Shown here: piece by piece, positions 1 through 7,378 of the stretch | Layout of the letters: the number at the start of each line of letters is the position of its first letter | Position numbering within the stretch: the first letter of the stretch is position 1 | Assembly: GCA_002441265.1 (NCBI GenBank) | Contig: DJVQ01000002.1 | Span: 19,746-30,684, forward strand | DNA: 10,939 nt | Origin: Syntrophaceae bacterium UBA6252 | GTDB taxonomy: Bacteria; Desulfobacterota; Syntrophia; Syntrophales; UBA6807 | Direction of reading: 5' to 3' | Notes under the pieces: model-generated | What the model saw: only the letters and a program-made list of their open reading frames with translations | Told to the model about the DNA's origin: nothing | Databases searched by the model: none | Program-made: the position numbers and the translations under genes

Positions 1-89
1 CCGAATCCCGAGGAATGAAGCGTACGGATAGTACGCCAAAGGGTCGAGGGAAGAAGGGGCGGCATAGGAATTTTTTACGAAGCCGTCAA
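1..89. repeat. Partial (right-hand) copy of a dispersed intergenic repeat
   Basis: This stretch aligns with the right half of the repeat copy at 10702-10861. Both start with CCGA(A/C)TCCC, carry a GCG(T/C)AC-containing segment, and finish with a T-run followed by GAAG(C/A)(C/T)GTCAA. The copy is cut by the window start. It contains the short inverted repeat GCGTAC-GGATA-GTACGC (19-35). Its last bases (TTTTTTACGAAGCCGTCAA, 71-89) are the imperfect reverse complement of the left end of the copy starting at 10864, as expected for terminal inverted repeats. Both copies have the same orientation on the + strand. No coding potential is visible. The family match comes from aligning by eye; how many copies the genome has is unknown. 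Confidence 0.75.
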
Positions 90-92
90 CTC

Positions 93-110
93 TGAATCCC
101 AGGGGATTCA
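93..110. promoter_or_regulatory. Perfect 18-bp palindrome upstream of the anti-sigma kinase gene
   Basis: TGAATCCC-AG-GGGATTCA has two perfectly complementary 8-base arms around a 2-base centre. It lies between the end of the repeat (89) and the first gene (ATG at 144). A loop of two bases is too small for a good RNA hairpin, so a dimeric DNA-binding protein site is the more natural reading. A poor -10-like TATCAT (115-120) follows it, which would place the palindrome over the -35 zone of a possible promoter. The palindrome is seen directly; an operator role is inference. Confidence 0.4.
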
Positions 111-143
111 TCGGTATCATCGGGTTCGAGGAAGAGGTCGGCC

Positions 144-542
144 ATGGAGGCCCTGAAGAAACCGGCCAGAATGGAACACCTTGAAGAAATGCTTGCCTTC
201 GTTTCGACCCGGGCCCGGGAGAAGGGAATGGGGGAAAAACGGATTCTTGAAGTGGAACTCGCCCTGGAAGAGAGCCTAGTGAACATCATCCATTATGCTT
301 ACCCGGAGAAAGACGGAACGGTGGAGATCCGCTGTGTTCCCTCCGGCGAGGGAAAACTCCGGATCGAGATCCGCGACCAGGGAATTCCCTTCGACATCTT
401 TTCCATGTCGGCTCCCGATCTGAACGCGGCCGTCGAGGAACGGGCCGTCGGGGGACTGGGGATCTATCTGATCCGGCAACTGACCCGGGCCGCGGAATAC
501 CGCAGGGAAGGCCGAACGAATGTTCTTTCTCTCCTGTTTTAA
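144..542 (+). CDS. RsbW-type anti-sigma factor / serine kinase (HATPase_c_2 family ATP-binding protein)
   Basis: A 132-residue cytosolic protein with the GHKL ATPase fold used by RsbW/SpoIIAB-like anti-sigma kinases, at the usual length for the family. The N-box is at about residues 37-51 (ELALEESLVNIIHYA, with the Mg-coordinating E/N pair), the G1 box DQGIPFD at 78-84, and the G2 box GGLGIYLI at 103-110. Such proteins bind ATP, phosphorylate a STAS-domain antagonist on Ser/Thr, and sequester either a sigma factor or another output protein. ATG 144 has a good ribosome site (GAGGAAGAGG, 128-137), and an in-frame stop at 93-95 with no other start between supports it. Its end overlaps the next gene by 23 bases. 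The PP2C phosphatase two genes downstream is the natural opposing enzyme; the STAS partner is not in the window. The family assignment is firm, but the output target is unknown. Confidence 0.88.
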   Translation: MEALKKPARMEHLEEMLAFVSTRAREKGMGEKRILEVELALEESLVNIIHYAYPEKDGTVEIRCVPSGEGKLRIEIRDQGIPFDIFSMSAPDLNAAVEERAVGGLGIYLIRQLTRAAEYRREGRTNVLSLLF

Positions 543-1554
543 AGGCAGGGAGGCGTTTCACGGCCGGATGGGAATCGCGGCCGTCGCCCTCCTCCTCATC
601 CTCCTTCTCGCGCCGTGCCGTGAGGCGGCCGGGGAGGGCCCCCTGAAGAAAGCGGTCTTTCTCCCCCAATGGGTTCCCCAGGCCCAGTTCGCGGGATACT
701 ATGCGGCGCTGGAACGGGGGATCTACCGGAAGCACGGGATCGACCTCACCATCCTTCCCGGAGGGCCGGGGCGCTCCCCCGGGGTATGCCTCGAAGAGGG
801 CACGGCGGACTTCGGAACGCTCTGGCTTGCGACGGGCATCGAGATGCGGGCGAAAGGGATTCCCGTGGTCAACATCGCCCAGATCCTCCAACAGTCGGCC
901 CTGATGCTCGTGGCCATGAAATCGAGCGGCATCGAAAAACCGGAGGACATGGGGGGCCGGAAGGCGGGCCTGTGGGGGGGCGTCTTCCAGATCCAGCCGG
1001 CGGCCTTTTTCCGTAAGTTCAAACTGAACGTCGTCGTCGTTCCCCAGTCCTTTTCCGTCGATCTTTTCCTCCGGGGAGGCGTCGCCGTCGCCTCGGCCAT
1101 GTGGTACAACGAGTACCACACGATCCTCAATGCCGGCGTCGATCCGGACGAGCTGACGCCGTTCTTTTTTCAGGACTACGGTCTCAATTATCCGGAGGAC
1201 GGGATCTACGTTCTGGAAAAAACCTTCGAAGGGGATCCGGACCTGTGCCGGGCCTTCGTGAACGCGACCCTGGAGGGCTGGCGGTACGCCTTCGATCATC
1301 CCGACGAAGCCGTCGGGATCATCCTGAGGGAGCTGGAAAAGGCCAACATCCCGGCGACCCGGGTCCATCAGCGGTGGATGCTCGACCGGATGAAGGATCT
1401 CATGGTGTCCAGGGACAACCCCGCCCTCCCCGCAGGAAGCCTCCTGCCCGAGGACTACCACCGCGTGGCCCATGGTCTCAAGGCTTTCGGCCTCATCGAA
1501 ACGGTCCCCTCCTTTACGGAGTTTTACCGGGTGTGCGGAAATGAAGAGCCGTAG
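520..1554 (+). CDS. Periplasmic ABC-type substrate-binding protein, NMT1/THI5 (ThiY-like) family
   Basis: A 344-residue exported binding protein. A basic N-terminus is followed by a hydrophobic stretch at about residues 19-31 and a probable signal peptidase I site near residues 36-38 (REAAG). The LAPC sequence is a poor lipobox because Pro sits at -1. The mature protein begins with the family pattern: LPQWVPQAQFAGYYAALERG (48-67), then LTILPGG, and later the MWYNEYH motif (194-200) and FQDYG. These resemble ThiY/THI5-type proteins that bind pyrimidine thiamine precursors and, more widely, NMT1/SsuA/TauA-like proteins. The ligand cannot be read from sequence. ATG 520 has an AGGGAAGG site 8 bases upstream; ATG 568 (residue 17) with AGGGAGG at 547-553 is a credible alternative giving a more typical signal peptide. 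No permease or ATPase gene adjoins it. It lies between a signalling kinase and a phosphatase, overlapping both, so a receptor role is plausible. Confidence 0.85.
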   Translation: MFFLSCFKGREAFHGRMGIAAVALLLILLLAPCREAAGEGPLKKAVFLPQWVPQAQFAGYYAALERGIYRKHGIDLTILPGGPGRSPGVCLEEGTADFGTLWLATGIEMRAKGIPVVNIAQILQQSALMLVAMKSSGIEKPEDMGGRKAGLWGGVFQIQPAAFFRKFKLNVVVVPQSFSVDLFLRGGVAVASAMWYNEYHTILNAGVDPDELTPFFFQDYGLNYPEDGIYVLEKTFEGDPDLCRAFVNATLEGWRYAFDHPDEAVGIILRELEKANIPATRVHQRWMLDRMKDLMVSRDNPALPAGSLLPEDYHRVAHGLKAFGLIETVPSFTEFYRVCGNEEP

Positions 1555-3490
1555 GGGAATCGCCTTCAGAATCGCGGCGCCCGTCCTGGCGAGCGTGACC
1601 GTCATCTTTCTTTTCATCTTCGGATACAATTACTTCGATGCCCGCCGGATCGTGGTCCGTGAAGTGGAGGAAAGCGCGAGGAATCTTGCCGCGGCCACGG
1701 TGAACCGCATGGACGTCGTTCTGGGAAAGGTGGAAAAGGTTCCCCGGAATCTCGCCGTGTTCCTGGAAGCCTCCCCCCCGGAGGACGAGAGGGCGCTCCT
1801 GAAGATCCTGAGGGCCGTCGTGGAGGGCAACGGGGACATCTACGGCGCGGCCGTCGCTTTCGAACCGGGCCTTTTCGGGCCCGGCCCGTCGGGATACGCG
1901 CCCTATTTTTACAAAAGCCGGGATACGATCCGCTACGCCGATCTCGCCGACGAGTCCTACCGGTATGTCTCGCAGGACTGGTACCAGATTCCCAGGGAAC
2001 TGGAATGTCCCGTATGGACGGAACCCTATTTCGACGAAGGCGCGGGAAACATCGTCATGTCCACCTTTTCCGTCCCCTTTTACCTGACGGTGAAGGGGAA
2101 ACGGACCTTCGCCGGGATCGTCACGGCCGACATCTCCCTCCGGTGGCTCCAGGAAATCGTCGCCTCCATCCGCATCGAAGACACGGGATACGGGTTCCTC
2201 ATTTCGAAAAACGGGACCTTCGTCACCCATCCCCTGCCCCGTCTCGTCATGAACGAGACCATTTTCACCATCGCCGAGGCGCGAAACGACAGGACCCTCC
2301 GGCGGATCGGCAGGGACATGATCCACGGGAAAAGCGGCTTCGTCCCCTTCCAGAGCCTCCTCACGGGAAAAAGCTGCTGGATGGTGTTCGCGCCCCTTGC
2401 CTCGAGCGGCTGGTCCCTGGGGGTCCTTTTCCCCCGGGACGAACTCATGGCGGACGTGGCGGCCCTGAACCGTTCCGTTCTCGTCCTCGGGATCATCGGG
2501 GCCCTTCTGCTGTTCGCCGTCATCGTGTTCCTCTCGAGATCGATCACCCGGCCCCTCCGGATGCTGGCGGGGGCGACGGCGGAGATCTCCGGGGGTAATC
2601 TGGACAACCCGCTGCCCCCCGTCGCCTCCCGGGACGAAGTGGGGGATCTGGCCCGCTCCTTCGAATCCATGCGCCTGTCCCTGAAGCGGTACATCGCCGA
2701 CCTCACCGAGACGACGGCGGCGAAAGAGCGGATCGAAAGCGAACTCAAGATCGCCCACGACATCCAGATGGGGATTCTCCACAAGGTGTTTCCCCCGTAC
2801 CCGGACCGGCCCGAAATCGACATCTACGCCGTCCTGGACCCGGCCAAGGAGGTCGGGGGGGATCTCTTCGACTTCTTCTTTCTCGACGACGACCACCTGT
2901 GCTTCCATGTGGGCGACGTTTCCGGGAAGGGGGTTCCCGCGTCCCTCTTCATGGCCATCACGAAAACCCTCATCAAGACCAAAGCCACCAGGGGGCTCGA
3001 CGCGCACAAGGTCCTGGAGCGGGTGAACGAGGACCTCTCGGTGGACAACACCTCCTTTCTCTTTGTCACCCTCTTCCTGGGGATTCTGGATGTCCGGACG
3101 GGACGTCTCCAGTATTCCAACGGCGGGCACAACCGTCCCTATGTTCTGCGGGCGTCCGGCGCCCTGGAGACGCTCGCCGGTACGGACGGCATCGCCCTCG
3201 GCGCCGTGGAAGACCTTTCCTATGAATCGAAGACCGTCGTTCTCGAACGGGGCGACGTGCTCTTCCTCTATACCGACGGGGTCACCGAGGCGATGAACCC
3301 GGCAAAGGAACTTTACACCGAAGCCAGGCTGGAGACGGAACTTGCCGCCCGGAAGGGGCATCCGCTGAAGGAGATCGTTCTCGCGCTCCTGGAGCGCATC
3401 CGGGATTTTGCCGGGGGGGAGCCGCAGGCGGACGACATCACCATGCTCACCATCCAGTACAACGGGGCGCCGGAATCGCCCCGCTCCTGA
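1541..3490 (+). CDS. Membrane-bound dCache-HAMP-SpoIIE (PP2C-type) serine phosphatase
   Basis: A 649-residue sensor phosphatase. It has a short basic N-terminus, TM1 at about residues 9-27, a periplasmic double-Cache-like sensor domain at about 30-305 (with the typical WYQIP and WTEPYFDE segments), TM2 at about 308-330, and a HAMP linker at about 331-384 (RSITRPL through DEVGDLARSFESM). A coiled-coil-like helix follows, then a SpoIIE/RsbU PP2C domain at about 405-640. The metal-binding acidic motifs are intact: KEVGGDLFDF (D441), GDVSGKG (D459), TDGVTEA (D579) and ADDIT (D631/D632). Family members dephosphorylate a STAS-domain protein, reversing an RsbW-type kinase such as the one encoded at 144. 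I chose ATG 1541 because the first membrane helix begins right after it; the start at 1472 adds 23 residues unlike the family and lies inside the preceding gene. The 14-base overlap with that gene and the weak ribosome site (GCGGAA) suggest translational coupling. Ligand unknown. Confidence 0.92.
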   Translation: MKSRRGIAFRIAAPVLASVTVIFLFIFGYNYFDARRIVVREVEESARNLAAATVNRMDVVLGKVEKVPRNLAVFLEASPPEDERALLKILRAVVEGNGDIYGAAVAFEPGLFGPGPSGYAPYFYKSRDTIRYADLADESYRYVSQDWYQIPRELECPVWTEPYFDEGAGNIVMSTFSVPFYLTVKGKRTFAGIVTADISLRWLQEIVASIRIEDTGYGFLISKNGTFVTHPLPRLVMNETIFTIAEARNDRTLRRIGRDMIHGKSGFVPFQSLLTGKSCWMVFAPLASSGWSLGVLFPRDELMADVAALNRSVLVLGIIGALLLFAVIVFLSRSITRPLRMLAGATAEISGGNLDNPLPPVASRDEVGDLARSFESMRLSLKRYIADLTETTAAKERIESELKIAHDIQMGILHKVFPPYPDRPEIDIYAVLDPAKEVGGDLFDFFFLDDDHLCFHVGDVSGKGVPASLFMAITKTLIKTKATRGLDAHKVLERVNEDLSVDNTSFLFVTLFLGILDVRTGRLQYSNGGHNRPYVLRASGALETLAGTDGIALGAVEDLSYESKTVVLERGDVLFLYTDGVTEAMNPAKELYTEARLETELAARKGHPLKEIVLALLERIRDFAGGEPQADDITMLTIQYNGAPESPRS

Positions 3491-3535
3491 CCGAAGGGGT
3501 CGTCTCCTGCGCGGCGGGCCCGATCGCCTCTGGAA

Positions 3536-4711
3536 TCAGGATTCGCGGGGGGCGGTGTGTCCGCCGGGGGGATCTTCTCCGGGGGAAGGGCGCTTTCCGG
3601 TCCTGCGGTCCGGCCTTTTCAGGCTGTCCCCGGCATCCCGCCCGATCGTCCGTCCCAGGCTTGAGACCATGGTTTCCGCGTCAAAGCGGCATCGGGCCGG
3701 TTCCTCTGCGATGCAGATCTTCCCGGGATAGATCAAATAGTGCTCCCGGTATCGCTGCGGGGTGACGTTGGGCATGAGTACGTTCGCGCCGCACTGCAGC
3801 GCCTTTTCCCTGCCTCTGGGGTCGATGGTGCCCGTCGCCGTCGTCGCCGGCATGTGGGCGTTTCCGGTGACGATCCGGGCAAGCGCCGTGACCCGCAGCA
3901 CCCGGTCGATGGTTCCGTCGGGGCTTCCCCGCAGCGGCGTGTCGGGATGCGCGATGAACGGGCCGAGACCGATCATGTCCAGGTCCAGCTCCCTGAACAG
4001 GAGGATGTCGTCGGCCAGGCTTTCCTCGGACTGGCCGGGGAGTCCCACCATGTTCCCGGAACCCACCTGATAGCCGAGTTCCGAAAGCCACCGGAGGCAT
4101 CGGAAGCGTTCCTCGTAGACGGAGTCGGGTTTCAGCTTCCGGAAGAGGAGCGGGTCGGACGTCTCGAATCGCAGGAGGTAGCGGTCCGCCCCGGCCTCTT
4201 TCAGCCTTCCGTAATCGTCGCGGGACCGTTCCCCGATGGACAGGGTGACGGCCATCCCCGTGCCCGTCTTGATGTTTCGAACGAGGCCGCAAAGGTCCTC
4301 GACGGCATAGCCGGGGTCCTCCCCCGACTGGAGGACGACGGTCCTGAATCCCATGGCTGCGGCTTCGGAGGCCGCGGCGAGGATCTCGTCGACGGTCATG
4401 CGGTAGCGGACCGCCTTCCCGTTGCTTCTGCGCAGGCCGCAGTAAAGGCAGTTTCTGCGGCAGTGATTGGAAAACTCTATCAGGGCCCGAAGGTGGACGG
4501 CGTCCCCGACGCATTTCCTCCGGACCCGGTCCGCCCGGGCGAAAAGGGCCAAGACGGCCGAATCGTCCGTCTCGTTCAGCAGGCGGACGATTTCCCGTTT
4601 CGCCGGCACGGGTGACGGGGTCCCTTCTCCGTCCGTCCGGCGCTCCCGTCCGCCCCGTCGCGCGTCTTCCCCCGCGACGTCCCGGGACCGGCGGTGACGG
4701 GCGTCAGACAT
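3536..4711 (-). CDS. hydE: [FeFe] hydrogenase H-cluster radical SAM maturase HydE
   Basis: A 391-residue radical SAM enzyme of H-cluster assembly. It acts after HydG on the organometallic Fe(CO)2CN-cysteine product on the way to the 2Fe subcluster. The radical SAM motif is C84-X3-C88-X2-C91 inside IEFSNHCRRNCLYCGLRRSN, followed by typical HydE segments VVLQSGEDP (125-133), GSGNMVGLPGQ (217-227) and PGKICIAEEPARC (329-341). Of the three extra cysteines that hold an auxiliary cluster in Thermotoga HydE, only two remain (C333, C341); the third position is D344. That cluster is known to be dispensable in the family. About 34 N-terminal residues (Arg-rich) and about 25 C-terminal residues (Pro/Arg-rich) extend beyond the usual core, so GTG 4609 (residue 35) is an alternative start. 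ATG 4711 is preferred because it overlaps the hydG stop by 8 bases, as in coupled genes. It is last in the minus-strand operon. Confidence 0.95.
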   Translation of the reverse strand: MSDARHRRSRDVAGEDARRGGRERRTDGEGTPSPVPAKREIVRLLNETDDSAVLALFARADRVRRKCVGDAVHLRALIEFSNHCRRNCLYCGLRRSNGKAVRYRMTVDEILAAASEAAAMGFRTVVLQSGEDPGYAVEDLCGLVRNIKTGTGMAVTLSIGERSRDDYGRLKEAGADRYLLRFETSDPLLFRKLKPDSVYEERFRCLRWLSELGYQVGSGNMVGLPGQSEESLADDILLFRELDLDMIGLGPFIAHPDTPLRGSPDGTIDRVLRVTALARIVTGNAHMPATTATGTIDPRGREKALQCGANVLMPNVTPQRYREHYLIYPGKICIAEEPARCRFDAETMVSSLGRTIGRDAGDSLKRPDRRTGKRPSPGEDPPGGHTAPRES

Positions 4712-6098
4712 AGAGGTCCCGTTCCCCCTTTTCGATTCTTTTCAACCGGCTCTTCAGGGTTCTCTGAATGCCCGCCCGGTCCGTTTCGGCGACGAGTTTC
4801 TCGATGAGGCGGGTTCCCACCTTTTTGGTTTCGGGCGAGGCGTAGTCTTCAAGGTACTCCTTGAAGGTCAGGATGGCGTTGGTGCGGCAGAATCTCTGGA
4901 TGAGGCCCGGTTTCGCCAGTTCCATGAAATCCTGGCCCGTCCTTCCGAGCCGGTAGCAGGCCGTGCAGAAGCTGGGGATGTGGTCTTTCAGCGCGATGTC
5001 CTGGATGACCTCGTCGAGCGTCCGGGTGTCTCCCAGGTTGAACTGGGCCGCCCGGAACCCCTCGTTCGAGTCCTTCCGGTATCCGCCGGGATTGGTTCTC
5101 GAACCGGCGCTGATCTGCGAGATGCCCAGTTCGAAGACCTCCCTCCTCAATTCCGGGGTTTCCCTGGTGGACAGGATCATGCCGGTGTACGGAACGGCCA
5201 TGCGGATGACGGCCACCAGCTTCTTGAATTCGTCGTCCGATACCGGCATGGGCGGTTTGATCGCTGCCGGCGCGTTCAGGGCCGGTTCCAGGCGGGGCAC
5301 GGAAATGGTGTGGGGGCCCGTACCGAATTCCGAATCCAGATGAAGGGCGTGAAACAGGAGCCCGAGCACTTCGAATTTGTAATCGTACAGGCCGAACAGG
5401 GCGCCGATCCCCACGTCGTCGATGCCGGCCTGCTGGGCCCGGTCCATGGCGGTCAGACGCCGGAGGTAGTCCGATTTCGGTCCCGTGGGGTGCATCCTGC
5501 GATAGGTGTCGTGGTGGTAGGTTTCCTGGAAGAGGACGTAGGTGCCGATCCTGGCCGCCTTCAGGCGCTTGAACTCTTCCACGGACATCGGTGCGATCTC
5601 CACGTTGATCCGGCGGATTTCGCCCCCCTTCTCCGTTTTCGTCGCGTAGGCCGTCTCGATGGCCTCGATGAAGTAATCGAGACTGGAACGGCCCGGATGC
5701 TCGCCGCACAGCATGAGGAGCCGCTTGTGTCCTTCCCGTTCGAGGGTTCTCACCTCGTCGGCGATCTGTTCCATGGTCAGCGCCACGCGGTTCAGGTCCT
5801 TGTTGTCCTTTCTGAACCCGCAGTAAAGGCAGTTGTTGGAACAGTAGTTGGCGATGTACAGGGGCGCGAACAGGACCAGCCGGTTTCCGTAGATCGCCTG
5901 TTTGATTTCCCGCGCCGCGGCCCACATGGCCTCCACGAGTTCCCTGTCTTCCGTTTGGAGGAGGACGGCCGTTTCCTGGGGGGTGAGGCCCTTGTGCTCC
6001 CTGGCCTTGTCGATGATCGCCCGCACCCGGACGGGATCGGGATTTCTCGATTCCTCCAGGATCGTTTCGATTTTCGCGTCGTCGATGAAGTCTTTCAT
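4704..6098 (-). CDS. hydG: [FeFe] hydrogenase maturase HydG (tyrosine lyase making CO and CN)
   Basis: A 464-residue radical SAM tyrosine lyase of the ThiH/HydG family. It cleaves tyrosine to p-cresol and dehydroglycine and converts the latter to CO and cyanide on a dangler iron of its auxiliary cluster. The radical SAM motif C86-X3-C90-X2-C93 lies in YCSNNCLYCGFRKDNK. The C-terminal motif C378-X2-C381-X22-C404 (FCTACYRLGRTG through FCRTN) binds the second [4Fe-4S] cluster and distinguishes HydG from ThiH. Other conserved stretches are MLCGEHPG and SAGSRTNPGGY. Length and ends fit the family. AAGGAGA lies 9 bases before ATG 6098. The start shares the 4-base ATGA overlap with the end of hydF, and the end overlaps the hydE start by 8 bases, so the three maturases are almost surely one translationally coupled unit. 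Confidence 0.97.
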   Translation of the reverse strand: MKDFIDDAKIETILEESRNPDPVRVRAIIDKAREHKGLTPQETAVLLQTEDRELVEAMWAAAREIKQAIYGNRLVLFAPLYIANYCSNNCLYCGFRKDNKDLNRVALTMEQIADEVRTLEREGHKRLLMLCGEHPGRSSLDYFIEAIETAYATKTEKGGEIRRINVEIAPMSVEEFKRLKAARIGTYVLFQETYHHDTYRRMHPTGPKSDYLRRLTAMDRAQQAGIDDVGIGALFGLYDYKFEVLGLLFHALHLDSEFGTGPHTISVPRLEPALNAPAAIKPPMPVSDDEFKKLVAVIRMAVPYTGMILSTRETPELRREVFELGISQISAGSRTNPGGYRKDSNEGFRAAQFNLGDTRTLDEVIQDIALKDHIPSFCTACYRLGRTGQDFMELAKPGLIQRFCRTNAILTFKEYLEDYASPETKKVGTRLIEKLVAETDRAGIQRTLKSRLKRIEKGERDLYV

Positions 6099-7378
6099 GA
6101 AAGATGGTCTCCTTTTTCGCCGGAGGGGTGTTTCAGGGCCCTCATCCGGCGGTCAAAAGCCGTCAGGGCGGCGGGAAACGGGAGCAGGACTCTTCGGGCG
6201 ACTCCCTGGAGAAAGGAGATGGTCAGACCGTAGTTCGTCAGCGGGACACCGGCCTCCCTGGCCCGCTGAATCCGATGGAGCATTTCCTTCCGGGTCAGCA
6301 TGCAGGCCCCGCAGTGGATGATGAGGCGATAGTCCCCGAGGTTCTCCGGGAAATCCCTTCCGGCGAAAACGGCCGTCTCGATTTCGCCGCCCACGTATTG
6401 ACGGAGCCACCTGGGGATTTTCACCCGCCCGATATCGTCCTGGAGGGGGTGATGGGAACAGGCCTCCGCGATGAGCACCCTGTCCCCCGGCCTCAATCCT
6501 TCGATCCCGGCGACCCCTTCCGCGGCGGCGGTGAGGTCGCCCTTCTGCCTGGCGAAAAGGATGGAAAAGGTCGTGCAGGGAACGTCCCTGGGGGTGTCGG
6601 CGGATACCTTCAGGATCGCCTGGGAATCGCACACCACGATGTTCGGAGGGCGGTTCAGGGTGGACAGCAGCGCGGCGAGTTCCCTTTCCTTCACGACGAA
6701 CGCCGCGGCATCGTTGTCCAGGACGTCCCGGATGGTCTGGACCTGGGGGAGGATCAGCCTCCCTTTCGGCGCCTGCAGGTCGATGGGGGTCACGAGGACG
6801 GCGATCCCGCCGGCCGGAAGCAGGTCGCCGATGAGCGGGGGCGTCCGGACGAAATCGGCGGGGGCGACCTCCAGGAGAAGGCGCTTCAGCGCTTCCACGC
6901 TGGCATCCCTGTTTTTCAGGTCCAGGCAGGAAACCGGAAGGATCCGGTCGGCCTTTTTCCTCAGCGTTTCCATGAACCCGGCGGAGGGGGCCATGAGGTC
7001 GATCTTGTTGACGACGATCAGGAGGGGCGTACCGTTTTCCCGGGCGTTTGCCAGGACCGCCTCCTCGTAATCCGTCCATGTTTCCGCCTCCGTCACGAGC
7101 AGGATCACATCCGCACGGGCGTAGACTTTTTCCGTTTTTTCCCGTCTCGCTCCCGAGAGGGAGGATGTGTCGTCGAGACCGGCCGTGTCGAGAAACAGGA
7201 CCGGGCCGAGGGGAAGGAGTTCCGCCGCCTTTTCCACCACGTCCGTCGTCGTTCCCGAGACGGGGGAGGTGATGGCGATGTCCTGACCCACGAGAAAGTT
7301 GAGGAGGCTCGACTTCCCCACGTTGGTCCTGCCGAAAAGCGCGATGTGAAGCCTATTTCCCTTCGGTGTCGTCTCCAT
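6095..7378 (-). CDS. hydF: [FeFe] hydrogenase maturation GTPase HydF
   Basis: A 427-residue GTPase and scaffold that receives the precursor built by HydG and HydE, carries the 2Fe subcluster and delivers it to apo-HydA. The N-terminal GTPase domain shows G1 GRTNVGKS (16-23), switch threonines SGTTTD (41-46), G3 DTAG (64-67) and G4 NKID (124-127). A middle dimerisation domain follows. The C-terminal cluster-binding domain has C307-X-H309-X45-H355-C356-X2-C359, the HydF signature, all residues present. Length matches the family. The start codon lies 26 bases inside the end of aspA, with a modest AGGA just before it, consistent with coupling to aspA translation. Nothing in the protein looks degenerate. 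Confidence 0.96.
   Translation of the reverse strand: METTPKGNRLHIALFGRTNVGKSSLLNFLVGQDIAITSPVSGTTTDVVEKAAELLPLGPVLFLDTAGLDDTSSLSGARREKTEKVYARADVILLVTEAETWTDYEEAVLANARENGTPLLIVVNKIDLMAPSAGFMETLRKKADRILPVSCLDLKNRDASVEALKRLLLEVAPADFVRTPPLIGDLLPAGGIAVLVTPIDLQAPKGRLILPQVQTIRDVLDNDAAAFVVKERELAALLSTLNRPPNIVVCDSQAILKVSADTPRDVPCTTFSILFARQKGDLTAAAEGVAGIEGLRPGDRVLIAEACSHHPLQDDIGRVKIPRWLRQYVGGEIETAVFAGRDFPENLGDYRLIIHCGACMLTRKEMLHRIQRAREAGVPLTNYGLTISFLQGVARRVLLPFPAALTAFDRRMRALKHPSGEKGDHLS

Noticed and set aside
92..120. Sigma-70 promoter CTGAAT-N17-TATCAT for the signalling cassette
   Set aside because: The -10 is fair but the -35 matches only three of six bases, and the start would leave a leader of under 20 bases; too weak to call.
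607..618. Lipoprotein signal (LAPC) in the binding protein
   Set aside because: Pro just before the Cys is not accepted in a normal lipobox, and a signal peptidase I site near REAAG fits better.
1472..1540. Earlier in-frame ATG for the SpoIIE phosphatase
   Set aside because: The 23 added residues do not fit a cytoplasmic N-terminus before TM1, the start has no ribosome site, and it lies deep in the preceding gene.
286..1629. A 447-codon open frame antisense to the first two genes
   Set aside because: It is a compositional shadow: Arg/Pro/Gly-rich, no domain, and it crosses three real genes.
1514..3361. A 615-codon open frame antisense to the sensor phosphatase
   Set aside because: It mirrors the codon bias of the real gene, has no family pattern, and opposes a protein with intact PP2C motifs.
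3491..3535. Bidirectional terminator in the convergent gap
   Set aside because: It contains a GGGCCC-centred palindrome but no convincing stem with a T-tract on either strand.
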